Source: DAOPJM01 sp035399665
Lineage (GTDB): Bacteria > Bacillota > Clostridia > Christensenellales > CAG-138
Direction: 5' to 3'
Length of the DNA stretch: 23,924 nt
Assembly: GCA_035399665.1 (NCBI GenBank)
Contig: DAOPJM010000029.1
Coordinates: forward strand, 1-23,924
Shown: positions 16,030 through 23,924 of the stretch, piece after piece
How the letters are laid out: each line of letters begins with the position of its first letter
Position numbering within the stretch: the stretch's first letter is position 1
Notes under the pieces: generated by a model
Database searches by the model: none
Seen by the model: only the letters and a program-made list of their open reading frames with translations
What the model was told of the DNA's origin: nothing
Made by a program: the position numbers and the translations under genes

Positions 16030-19000
16030 ATGAAGAAAGCAAGATATCTTGCAATTATTCTCGCAGTCATGCTCGTGTTCACTTCGGTTGCGATACCGAC
16101 ATGGGCAGCCAATGCAGAATCCGGGAATTCCCGCCTGACCGCCAACGGCGGAATGGACGCAAGGAAGCTGGGAACCCAGCTTGCCGAGGATACTTCCAGA
16201 TTTGATTCTTTCGAGATTGATGGTGAGGAAGAAGTTACGGCCATCGTCATTTTCGAAGAGAGCGCGCTGATCGACGTGTTCTCAGCGTCTTCCATCCGCA
16301 GCGGCAAGACCGAAGCGGCCAAGACTCGCCTGTTGAACACACACAAGCTGTTCTTCAACACGGTATCGTTCGAGTTTAAGGTAAACTACGAATATACCAA
16401 CCTGCTGAACGGCGCATCCATCACCACGGCGTATAAGAACCTTAAGGCTCTTGAGGCTATGGACAATGTCAAGGGCGTTTACCTTGCCAACACCTACACC
16501 GTGCCTGAGGTAGAAGAGACCGAAATGGCCGGCTCAGTGCAGATGACGGGCGCCGATTACGCACATTCCTATGGCTTCACCGGCCAGGGCGTGCTCTGCG
16601 GCGTACTTGACACAGGCCTCAACACCACCCATGAAGTTTTCCAGAACACCGACAATCTGGGCGAAGTCGCTCTGACCGAAGAGGAAGTTAACGCTATTGA
16701 CACCAACGTTGACGGCGCTTACCTCTCCGCAAAGGTCCCGTTCGCTTATGACTATGCCGATAAGGACGACGACGTCACCGACCATAACGGCCACGGCACG
16801 CACGTTTCCGGCACCGTCTGCGGTTACCTGGAGACCGAAGAAGGCGAAGTTAAGTTCGAGGGCGCAGCCCCCGGCGCACAGCTTGCGTTCTTCAAGATCT
16901 TCGCCGATGCATCCGGCTCCACCAACTCCGGCATTTACTTTGCGGCTTTGGACGATGCTCTTGCACTCGGCGTTGACGTCATCAACATGTCCATCGGCTC
17001 CGACAGCGGTTTCACCTATGATTGGGAGCTTGAGAATGAAGTATTCGGCAACGTCTATGAGAAGCTTGACGAAGCCGGCGTTATCGTCTGCATCTCCGCA
17101 GGCAACGACTACTTCCATGGCTATGACGGCCTCAACTATGTCAACGTGAACTATGGTGTAAACTGGAACTCCGCCAGCCACATAGACTACAGCGTAGTGG
17201 GCAGCCCCTCCACCTATAATGGCAACCAGTCCATCGCGGCTGTCAACAACATCGAAGTAACCGGCTATGCCATTATCCCGCTGAACCTTGAAGGCGAAGA
17301 GGGTGACGGCATTGCGTTCAACGATTCCTCTGACGGCGTGATGCCCTTCCAGGCGGATTTAGCAGGTCAGACTATTGAGTATGTTAACTGCGGCCAGGGT
17401 CATGTTGAGGAGTTTGAAGGCCTCGACCTTACCGGCAAGTTCGCGCTTGTCCTCCGCGGAGACATCACCTTTGAAGAGAAACTCCAGAATGCAGTTGCAG
17501 CCGGTGCGGTCGGTATGCTTATGCGCAACAACCAGGCCGGTTCCATCTCCATGGCAATCACGAATTGGAGCGGCTACGCTGTGTCCATCTCTCAGGTAGA
17601 TGGTGAGATTCTCCTTGCCAACATCGATCCTGAGACCGGCGTCGGCAAGTGCATCGTCGGTAACGACGTGCAGCAGATACCCAACAGTGCCGCTTGGACG
17701 ATGTGTGACTTCTCAAGCTGGGGCATGACCTCTGACATGACCCTCAAGCCCACAATCACCGCCCCCGGCGGCAGCATCTATAGCTCCTTAATCGGCGCCG
17801 ATGATGCTTATGCCGTTTACAGCGGCACCTCCATGGCTTGCCCGAACGCGGTTGGCAACTATGCGGTTCTTCTGCAGTGGGCTCGCGAGACCTACCCTGA
17901 CATGGACAAGGTCGAGCTGGACAAGTTCCTTGAGAGCCTCACCCAGAGCACTGCAATGCAGATGATTGACGACTATGACGTCGCCATCAGCCCCAGAAAG
18001 CAGGGCTCCGGTCTTATCAGAACCGACTATGCCATGAATGCAGTAAACTACATCCTCGATCCTATCGTAGAGACCTACGACAGCACCGATGGCGTGTGGA
18101 CGATGTCCTTTACGGTTGAGAATCCCACCGGCGCAGCAGCCGAGTTCGCAATCAACCCCAGCGTACTGAGCGATTACCCGTACGATCTCGATGGCGTGGG
18201 CACGTTCGATACGATGGAAGGCATTGACCTTACAGCTGAAGGGCTTGCTACCTTCACCACCGACTGCGAGAATGACGTTCTTGTGTTCGCCGAGGGCGAG
18301 ACCGAGAAGGTCGTCAGCATCACCGTAGCTGTGAATGCCGATTTCAAGGACGGCTTTAGCGTATACTTCCCCAATGGCGTATATGTTGAAGGCTATGTCA
18401 ACTTCGTTGACGCTGAGGGCAACAACGCGTTCCACGGCACCTTCTCCGGCTTCTATGGCGATTGGACTTCTGAGCAGATTCTCGAAGACTATGACTTCGG
18501 TGATTATGTGGATTCCTATTGCTGGCTGAAGAACACCGGCTATTTCGCTAAGGGCTATCGTTACTATCACCTGAGCAACTATGACGGTCAGGTCGGTTAC
18601 AACGAGGGCTACACAGTAGGCGCGGATGGTCAGCTCAGCTACTATCCCGGCGGCAACCTCATGGAGTACACGGGATTCGATCCGGATCACGTAGCGTTCT
18701 CCAACCCTGAGAATGCACAATACAACACCGCAATACTGACCTACCCGACTATGCTCAGAAACGCACGTCATATGATTCTCGTCGTTTCCGACGCAGCGAC
18801 CGGTGAAGTCTACTATGTTGACGATACCCAGTATCTGTCCAAGTCCTACTATGACAGCACCAACGGTATCTACCAGCAGGGCGGCAGCTTCCTTTGGGAC
18901 GGCACTGACCTTGAGGGTAACTACGTTGACAGCATGACCAAGGCAAACTTCGACTTCTTCGCATGGCTCGATTATGAGACCGACGTTGAAGCGGCGTTTG

Positions 19001-19974
19001 AGGCACTTGACGGCGATTACGCGCAGCTCCTCACCGAGGATTGGGCGGACAAGAACGTTTGGAGCTTCTACTCCTACGTTGACTACACCGCACCCGTTAT
19101 CTCCGATGTTGGTGTTGATATCAGCACCGTTTACTATGGCGATGCTGACCTCGACGGCATGATCGGCCCCAAGGACTCCGCGGCTATCCTGCGTTACTGC
19201 GTAGGCCTGCAGCAGTTCACCGAGGAGCAGATGCTTGCTGCTGACGCTAACAGAGACGGCAACGTTGACGTTCGCGACGCCGGCAAGATTCTGCGTTACT
19301 GCTTGGGTCTTGACAGTGTTGCACAGGATGTCACCAAGCTGACCATCACCGTTTCCGATGAGCATTACCTGGCTGACGTTGGCGTATACGACAATGGCTT
19401 TAACCAGATTGCACAGTACACTCCGGAATATATCCTCGAAGACTACACCATGGGTATGGACTTCACTTTCGAACTCGACCTTACCGGTTATGAAGGCGAA
19501 TATGTGATAGTAGCTCCCATGGACTATGCTTCCAACTGGCCCGAGTACATCATCGATCTGCAGACCGGTGAGTGCAAAGAGCTTTCAGTACCGCTGGCTC
19601 CCGGTGAATACTACTTCTCCGTGAACGTTGGCGACGAGGAAGTCTTCCTGAGCGTCGATGAGAACGGCAACGTTGTAACTGACGGCGAAGGCACCGCATT
19701 CTATGCAGAGTTCGACTTCGACGGCAACTATACCTTCAAGTGCGATGCGGGTTATCTCGCAATCGACCTGTGGGGCAATGCTGTTATCTCCGACACACCG
19801 ACCGAGTTCCTGTTTGGCTTCGACGCTGACGGTAATGTCTTTATCCTCACCGCCGATTCCTTCAACTCGCTGATCCAGCGCTGCCTGTGCGTAAAGAACG
19901 GCAAGTGGCAGCTCGGCAACGCGATCAACGCGGGAACCGACAACGGCTATGCCTTCAACCTCTACAAGGGTTAA
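16030..19974 (+). CDS. Secreted S8 (subtilisin-like) peptidase with internal type I dockerin
   Basis: The 1314-residue secreted protease starts with a signal peptide (MKKARYLAIILAVMLVFTSV, cleavage near WAANAE, about 25-27). A propeptide-like region follows (about 60-160), then the peptidase domain with D194 in LDTG, H255 in GHGTH, oxyanion N359 in SAGND and S601 in SGTSMA. A PA-like insert lies at about 450-540. Beta-rich repeats follow. A complete type I dockerin pair lies at about 1037-1098 (GDADLDG and DANRDGNVDV, each with ILRYC). The flanking segments PVISDVGVDIS and KLTITVSDEHYL read as one domain interrupted by it. An acidic domain of unknown type ends the protein. AAAGGAGG (16014-16021) fixes the ATG. 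It has a perfect-consensus promoter and its own terminator. Confidence 0.96.
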   Translation: MKKARYLAIILAVMLVFTSVAIPTWAANAESGNSRLTANGGMDARKLGTQLAEDTSRFDSFEIDGEEEVTAIVIFEESALIDVFSASSIRSGKTEAAKTRLLNTHKLFFNTVSFEFKVNYEYTNLLNGASITTAYKNLKALEAMDNVKGVYLANTYTVPEVEETEMAGSVQMTGADYAHSYGFTGQGVLCGVLDTGLNTTHEVFQNTDNLGEVALTEEEVNAIDTNVDGAYLSAKVPFAYDYADKDDDVTDHNGHGTHVSGTVCGYLETEEGEVKFEGAAPGAQLAFFKIFADASGSTNSGIYFAALDDALALGVDVINMSIGSDSGFTYDWELENEVFGNVYEKLDEAGVIVCISAGNDYFHGYDGLNYVNVNYGVNWNSASHIDYSVVGSPSTYNGNQSIAAVNNIEVTGYAIIPLNLEGEEGDGIAFNDSSDGVMPFQADLAGQTIEYVNCGQGHVEEFEGLDLTGKFALVLRGDITFEEKLQNAVAAGAVGMLMRNNQAGSISMAITNWSGYAVSISQVDGEILLANIDPETGVGKCIVGNDVQQIPNSAAWTMCDFSSWGMTSDMTLKPTITAPGGSIYSSLIGADDAYAVYSGTSMACPNAVGNYAVLLQWARETYPDMDKVELDKFLESLTQSTAMQMIDDYDVAISPRKQGSGLIRTDYAMNAVNYILDPIVETYDSTDGVWTMSFTVENPTGAAAEFAINPSVLSDYPYDLDGVGTFDTMEGIDLTAEGLATFTTDCENDVLVFAEGETEKVVSITVAVNADFKDGFSVYFPNGVYVEGYVNFVDAEGNNAFHGTFSGFYGDWTSEQILEDYDFGDYVDSYCWLKNTGYFAKGYRYYHLSNYDGQVGYNEGYTVGADGQLSYYPGGNLMEYTGFDPDHVAFSNPENAQYNTAILTYPTMLRNARHMILVVSDAATGEVYYVDDTQYLSKSYYDSTNGIYQQGGSFLWDGTDLEGNYVDSMTKANFDFFAWLDYETDVEAAFEALDGDYAQLLTEDWADKNVWSFYSYVDYTAPVISDVGVDISTVYYGDADLDGMIGPKDSAAILRYCVGLQQFTEEQMLAADANRDGNVDVRDAGKILRYCLGLDSVAQDVTKLTITVSDEHYLADVGVYDNGFNQIAQYTPEYILEDYTMGMDFTFELDLTGYEGEYVIVAPMDYASNWPEYIIDLQTGECKELSVPLAPGEYYFSVNVGDEEVFLSVDENGNVVTDGEGTAFYAEFDFDGNYTFKCDAGYLAIDLWGNAVISDTPTEFLFGFDADGNVFILTADSFNSLIQRCLCVKNGKWQLGNAINAGTDNGYAFNLYKG

Positions 19975-20000
19975 GCAATAGCTAAGTAAATAGAAACTCC

Positions 20001-20034
20001 AAAGGAGCCGCCTGTAAAGGGCGGCTCCTTTAGT
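20001..20034 (+). terminator. Intrinsic terminator of the S8 peptidase
   Basis: AAAGGAGCCGCC (20001-20012) and GGCGGCTCCTTT (20020-20031) form a perfect 12-bp stem with a 7-base loop, followed by AGTTTA. It lies 26 bases after the stop codon. Confidence 0.9.
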
Positions 20035-20152
20035 TTATGGGATTGTGCGCGAAGCTGCCAAAAATCATGCAGTTAACACTAAGTCAAGAGACAATTAATA
20101 GCGTAAAACCGCAATGCGTCCTTCTGCACTATCCGACTGCTGCTCCGCGTGT

Positions 20153-20181
20153 CATCCATTTGCCAAATGCAGAGGATCTTG
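20153..20181. repeat. Possible degenerate copy of the interspersed repeat
   Basis: CATCC (20153-20157) and GGATCTTG (20174-20181) match the ends of the left arm of the element at 2764. Between them is the palindrome ATTTGCCAAAT. Otherwise 20035-20294 shows no gene, RNA or promoter I can support; the one open frame there (20114-20401) has no ribosome binding site and no recognisable motif. Confidence 0.25.
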
Positions 20182-20294
20182 CCTAAAAACTAAACGGTCA
20201 AGGATAACTTTACGGCGCGAACTACACGTCCACCCGCCTATATTTTGTCAAACGCTTGTGCAGCATATCGCCGCCAAAGCATTCATCACAACTG

Positions 20295-20325
20295 AAAACC
20301 CCCACAGGCACTTGGCTTATGGGGG
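20295..20325 (-). terminator. Intrinsic terminator of the Bce-type operon
   Basis: On the minus strand CCCCCATAAGCC...GCCTGTGGGGG forms an imperfect stem followed by TTTTC. It lies about 65 bases after the permease stop codon. Confidence 0.7.
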
Positions 20326-20389
20326 CTTCGCATTCTCAGATTTCGTATCAGCTGTACTAACGCTTTATGCTATTTCATCCGCATACTCA

Positions 20390-22399
20390 TCAGTCGGATG
20401 ACACTATCTTGTAGTATGTTCTGGCCGTCAAGCTGTACACAATCAGGTAGAGTATTGCAAAAACTCCAAAGCTCACCAAGGTACAGACAAGGAACAGGTT
20501 ATAGTTCGTAATGCTCAAAACCGTAAACATCCTTGAGAGCATGGGAAAGGCGAACATGAGGTGTATACCAGCAGCGACAAGAGGGAGGAAGAACACGGTC
20601 AGAACCTGTGAGCGGATGGTTCCCTTGACCTCGGAGTTGGTCATGCCCACCTGCTGCATTATCTCAAAGCGCCGTCTGTCGCTGTAACCTTCTGAGATCT
20701 GCTTGTAGTACATGATAAGTACCGCCGCCATCATGAACACCAACCCCAAGCATATGCCAAGGAAGAAAAGACCTCCGTATATGCCAAGATAACTTTCACG
20801 CGCATCTGCTATGCAACGATAATATATACTTGCAAGCTCCACGTCGCTGTTTGAACTATAGTCGGTGACAGTACGGCTAATCGTATTGAACAGCAGCTCC
20901 TCGTGTTCCGTATCCGTGTTCATGCCAATGTAGAAGCTGAAGCGCGGCGTGTCGTACTCGTAGAATCTGTCACTTAACGCATCGGATATGACGTTGAGCT
21001 GATCCATGTCCGCCACAACGAAGTAGTAGGCGTGTATGTCCAAGTAATTGTAATACGGCTCAACGTTCAGTTCGGTCAGCACCTCTTTGACGTCATACTT
21101 GATTCCGACTATACTCACTTGGTCGTAGTCAAGGCTGCCATCCGATGAGTATGCCAACACTTGATTTGGTTTAAGGCTCGTCTCAACGCCCTGTAAGTCG
21201 CAGTAATCCTCCAAGGGGATGATGAAGACGCTGCATTCATTGCTGTTTCCGAAAACGTCCATGAATTCCGTAATATTGCCAAGGCTGCCGTTATCGTCGC
21301 CAAGGGTTAGCTCAAGCCTCCGATAGCAGCGATAGTCGCTGATATCGCAGTTTGCCATCGGGATAGCTTCCTCTACAATAGATTTTACATCCTCATAATA
21401 GCTCTGGGTTGACATAGAGCCAAACAGCTCAACATCATTCGGATACTCGTTGCGCAACGAATCTTCCATGCCATAATAAAGGCATACGGTGGATGAGATC
21501 ATAACGAGTATCATAGTCGAGAGTATACATATATTACCAAGTCCAACAGCGTTCTGCCGCATACGGTAGAGCATACCGGAGACGTTGATAAAGTGCTTAG
21601 GCTTGTAGTAGTAGCGCTTGTTGGAGCGCATAAGCTTCAGCACGGCTATGCTTCCCGCAGTGAACAGGCAGTAGGTGCCAATGATAACCAGTATCACGGC
21701 GATAAAGAACATACCCAACGCCGCAGAGGGGTTCTTGATGGTAAGCGCCATGGCATAGCCCGCGCCAAGGGTCAGCACGCCCAATACCGCGATGGGCCAC
21801 TTGGTCTTAGGCTCACGTTCGCCGACCTCACCGCCGCGCAGCAGCTCAATGGGCTTGGACACCCCGACCTTGGCAAGGTCCCAAACAAGGGCGATTCCAT
21901 AGGTCAGGACAAAGCCAATGACCGTAATAATGATTGCGATGGGGGAGATCTCAAAGCCAAAGCCGAAGTTAAAATCCAGTATCGCGCCCAAGAGCAGCAG
22001 TACGACCTTCGAAAAAAGTATACCAACGCCAAGACCCAACGCAATGGAGACAAACGCGCAGTAGAGCAGCTCACGGCTGACGACCTTCGCTATGTGGCGT
22101 TTCTCCATTCCAAGAATGTTGTACAGCCCAAGTTCGCGCTTGCGCTGCTTGATAAGGAAGCTGTTCGCGTACAGTATAATCACCACGGAGAACAAAGCTA
22201 TGATAATTGCGCCGAAAATCAGTACGACTTTCAGGGTACCACCGCCCTTCATCGAAAGCAGGCTGTTGGAAGTGAGCAGGTACAGTATGATGTACGACAT
22301 GGCGATCATGCCTACCCCCGCAAGGATGAAGGGTATGTACATCCTGCGTTGATTTTTAAGGTTATGCAGGGCAAGCCTACGATACAATCCTTTACGCAT
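20390..22399 (-). CDS. BceB-type ABC transporter permease (FtsX-like)
   Basis: The 669-residue protein has ten predicted helices with one large extracellular domain of about 228 residues (about 311-538) between helices 7 and 8, the topology of BceB-type permeases that sense and remove peptide antibiotics such as bacitracin. FtsX-like cytoplasmic elements are visible: KQRKRELGLYNILGMEKRHI after helix 2 and RRRFEIMQQVGMTNSEVK near the C-terminus. The ATG at 22397-22399 overlaps the end of the ATPase gene by eight bases (ATGCGTAA); a TTG at 22420 would extend it. GGTGAG lies a few bases upstream. Target antibiotic unknown. It should work with the adjacent ATPase and kinase. Confidence 0.93.
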   Translation of the reverse strand: MRKGLYRRLALHNLKNQRRMYIPFILAGVGMIAMSYIILYLLTSNSLLSMKGGGTLKVVLIFGAIIIALFSVVIILYANSFLIKQRKRELGLYNILGMEKRHIAKVVSRELLYCAFVSIALGLGVGILFSKVVLLLLGAILDFNFGFGFEISPIAIIITVIGFVLTYGIALVWDLAKVGVSKPIELLRGGEVGEREPKTKWPIAVLGVLTLGAGYAMALTIKNPSAALGMFFIAVILVIIGTYCLFTAGSIAVLKLMRSNKRYYYKPKHFINVSGMLYRMRQNAVGLGNICILSTMILVMISSTVCLYYGMEDSLRNEYPNDVELFGSMSTQSYYEDVKSIVEEAIPMANCDISDYRCYRRLELTLGDDNGSLGNITEFMDVFGNSNECSVFIIPLEDYCDLQGVETSLKPNQVLAYSSDGSLDYDQVSIVGIKYDVKEVLTELNVEPYYNYLDIHAYYFVVADMDQLNVISDALSDRFYEYDTPRFSFYIGMNTDTEHEELLFNTISRTVTDYSSNSDVELASIYYRCIADARESYLGIYGGLFFLGICLGLVFMMAAVLIMYYKQISEGYSDRRRFEIMQQVGMTNSEVKGTIRSQVLTVFFLPLVAAGIHLMFAFPMLSRMFTVLSITNYNLFLVCTLVSFGVFAILYLIVYSLTARTYYKIVSSD

Positions 22400-23159
22400 C
22401 GCGCTCACCACTTGTCGCAATGGCGGTTAAGACGTCGGAAATTGCGGAGAACTGTTGCTCCGTTGTTTTGCCGGCGCGATAGAGCTGATGGAACACCATG
22501 CCATCCTTGATGAACATGACACGCTTTGCGTGGCTTGCGGCCTTGACGGAGTGTGTCACCATAAGAATGGTTTGACCATCATCGTTGATCTCGGAGAAGA
22601 GCTTCAACAACCCATCCGAGGCCTTGGAGTCCAACGCGCCCGTGGGCTCGTCGGCAAGTACCAGCTTCGGCTTTGCAATCAACGCGCGCGCAACTGCGGT
22701 ACGCTGCTTTTGTCCGCCTGAGACCTCGTAGGGATACTTTGCCAATATATCGCTGATTCCAAGCTTGTGCGCAAGGGGAGTCAGGCGGCTTTCCATCTCA
22801 TCATAGCTGACGTTGGCAAGCACCAAGGGCAAAAGGATGTTGTCCTTGATGGAGAAGGTGTCCAAAAGGTTGAAGTCTTGGAACACAAAGCCCAGGTTGT
22901 CGCGCCTGAACGCCGCAATCTCCCTGTCTTTTATGACGCCGAGATTCAAGCCGTCAAGGTAGACTATGCCCGCGGTGGGCTTGTCAAGCGACGCCACGAT
23001 GTTCAACAGCGTAGTCTTGCCAGAGCCGGATTCGCCCATAACCGCGACATATTCGCCCGTGTCTACCGTGAACGACACGTTGACCAGGGCGTGAACCTGT
23101 GCGCCGCCAAAGCGAGTTGTGTAGGTTTTCTTCAATCCGGTAACTTCCAATAAAGCCAT
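22392..23159 (-). CDS. BceA-type ABC transporter ATPase
   Basis: The 255-residue ATPase has Walker A GESGSGKT (42-49), Q-loop FQDFNLLD, signature VSGGQKQRTAVARAL, Walker B LVLADEPTGALDS and H-loop VTHS, in the MacB/BceA branch typical of FtsX-permease partners. The ATG at 23157-23159 is preceded by GGAGG (CCTCC at 23168-23172 on the plus strand), so I did not use the longer in-frame start at 23198. It overlaps the permease gene and lies 106 bases after the kinase gene. A TATAAT (23190-23195, minus strand) and a BceR-like operator lie in that gap, suggesting inducible expression of the transporter apart from the sensor. Confidence 0.96.
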   Translation of the reverse strand: MALLEVTGLKKTYTTRFGGAQVHALVNVSFTVDTGEYVAVMGESGSGKTTLLNIVASLDKPTAGIVYLDGLNLGVIKDREIAAFRRDNLGFVFQDFNLLDTFSIKDNILLPLVLANVSYDEMESRLTPLAHKLGISDILAKYPYEVSGGQKQRTAVARALIAKPKLVLADEPTGALDSKASDGLLKLFSEINDDGQTILMVTHSVKAASHAKRVMFIKDGMVFHQLYRAGKTTEQQFSAISDVLTAIATSGERDA

Positions 23160-23189
23160 TAGAATTTCCTCCGATATCTTGATGATGCT

Positions 23190-23195
23190 ATTATA
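23190..23195 (-). promoter_or_regulatory. Candidate -10 box of the Bce-type transporter
   Basis: TATAAT on the minus strand, 30 bases before the ATPase start. No recognisable -35 hexamer sits 16-18 bases upstream, as is typical of promoters that need an activator. Confidence 0.5.
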
Positions 23196-23228
23196 CATCG
23201 AGACACAAAAAGAAGCCCTTCACAGAGC

Positions 23229-23263
23229 TTACAATCTCGACACGCAGTATTACATTTTTGTAA
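23229..23263 (-). promoter_or_regulatory. BceR-like response-regulator operator (two sites)
   Basis: A perfect TTACA-N4-TGTAA palindrome lies at 23250-23263. Reading the minus strand, a weaker site, TGTCG-N4-TGTAA, lies at 23229-23242. The centres are 21 bases apart, two helical turns. TNACA-N4-TGTAA is the motif described for BceR-like regulators in Bacillus, recalled rather than searched. Confidence 0.65.
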
Positions 23264-23265
23264 GT

Positions 23266-23924
23266 TTACTCGTGCTCCGTCTTTTCACGCGAAAGGTCTA
23301 TACAAACGGTAGTGCCGACGCCGATTTGGGATTCCATGGATATGCTGTGTCCAAGGCGCGTCAACACCCTGCGGCAAAGGTATAGCCCTATCCCCGTTGA
23401 GCGTTTGTCCATGCGCCCGTTGAAGCCCGTGTAGCCTCGGTCGAACACACGCGGGATGTCCTCGCTTCTGACGCCTATGCCCGTGTCCGAGATGCGCAGC
23501 AGCTCATCTTCGACCGTAATGCGTATTCCGCCGCGCTCGGTATATTTTACAGCGTTGGAAATAAGCTGCTCTATAACGAACAGCAGCCATTTCTGATCCG
23601 TCAGTACCGATATATCCGTACCGTCATATTCGAGCGTCAGACGCTTCTGTATGAAGAACCGAGCAAACTTGTGTATGGCGGAGCGAATGATGGGATCCAA
23701 GGCATAGCTCTTTATTACATAGTCGCTTGTATCGCCGTCCGTGCGCATATAGCCCAGCACCATGTCCACGTACTGTTCAATCTTGAAAAGCTCAGCCTCA
23801 AGCAGCGCGTTTTGCTCGCTCCTATTGAATTGCAGAAGCAGACGCATGGCGGCGATGGGCGTCTTGATCTGATGCGCCCACATGGTATAATAGTCGCTGC
23901 TCTGCGACAATCTGCGCATGACCT
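23266..23924 (-). CDS. BceS-type sensor histidine kinase, 3' part
   Basis: The visible 219 codons cover the catalytic end of a membrane histidine kinase; the N-terminal helices and the true start lie beyond the right edge. The H-box MWAHQIKTPIAAM is characteristic of the intramembrane-sensing BceS group. The ATPase part shows an N-box (EQLISNAVKYTERG), a G1 box (SDTGIGV), an F-box (FDRGYTGFNG) and G2 (STGIGLYLCRRV). Intramembrane-sensing kinases rely on their partner BceAB transporter to detect the antibiotic, and the transporter genes lie immediately downstream. The matching BceR regulator is probably encoded just off the edge. Confidence 0.95.
   Translation of the reverse strand, partial: VMRRLSQSSDYYTMWAHQIKTPIAAMRLLLQFNRSEQNALLEAELFKIEQYVDMVLGYMRTDGDTSDYVIKSYALDPIIRSAIHKFARFFIQKRLTLEYDGTDISVLTDQKWLLFVIEQLISNAVKYTERGGIRITVEDELLRISDTGIGVRSEDIPRVFDRGYTGFNGRMDKRSTGIGLYLCRRVLTRLGHSISMESQIGVGTTVCIDLSREKTEHE

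Noticed and set aside
17788..19365. 525-codon open frame opposite the peptidase gene
   Set aside because: It is antisense to a gene with all catalytic motifs and a strong promoter; the Val/Ala/Gly-rich translation is typical of an antisense shadow.
20114..20401. 95-codon open frame between the peptidase and permease genes
   Set aside because: No ribosome binding site or domain; it overlaps the terminator of the opposite operon and the possible repeat remnant.
21593..22510. 305-codon open frame opposite the permease and ATPase genes
   Set aside because: It is an antisense shadow with no ribosome binding site and no known domain, crossing the boundary of two well-supported genes.

Overview
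The window reads as one scaffold of a spore-forming, moderately GC-rich Clostridia-type Firmicute, possibly from the gut. The evidence is a clear SpoIIID homologue, a T-box leader in front of valS, AGGAGG-type ribosome binding sites, TTGACA/TATAAT promoters, a Bce-type ABC transporter with its kinase, and a secreted subtilase carrying a type I dockerin module. No phage, transposon, CRISPR, rRNA or tRNA was found. A run of exactly 100 Ns (2829-2928) marks a scaffold join of unknown true length.

Layout. 1-2670, minus strand: an EamA-type permease and ATP-dependent PEP carboxykinase (pckA), separated by an intrinsic terminator. 2671-3358: pckA promoter, an interrupted interspersed repeat containing the assembly gap, then a TTGACA-17-TAGAAT promoter and a T-box leader. 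3359-5983, plus: valS. 6043-8267, minus: a second EamA permease and a DnaQ-like exonuclease fused to a BRCT domain. 8566-8811, minus: spoIIID with a candidate SigE-type promoter. 8997-12309, minus: a tightly overlapping MoxR ATPase - DUF58 - membrane protein operon that lacks a transglutaminase core. 12545-15724, plus: exoA - maf - uvrC, a DNA-repair and nucleotide-sanitation operon whose promoter predicts a leaderless mRNA. 16030-19974, plus: a 1314-residue secreted S8 peptidase behind a perfect-consensus promoter. 20390-23924, minus: a BceB-type permease, its ATPase and the 3' part of a BceS-type kinase that runs off the right edge.

How the genes work together. pckA and valS are core metabolism and translation. 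ValS is probably controlled by uncharged tRNA-Val through the T-box. The MoxR/DUF58/membrane-protein set looks like one envelope-associated machine. ExoA, Maf and UvrC form a genome-maintenance unit. The Bce-type module should sense and resist a peptide antibiotic or cell-wall stress, and a BceR-like palindrome lies just upstream of the transporter ATPase gene.

Most notable: (1) the dockerin pair is nested inside a beta-rich repeat region of the subtilase rather than at its C-terminus; (2) a double BceR-like operator with 21-bp centre spacing; (3) a predicted leaderless exoA operon; (4) a structured hairpin with an anti-Shine-Dalgarno-like loop after the MoxR operon. I did not see a wholly new defence or mobile system.
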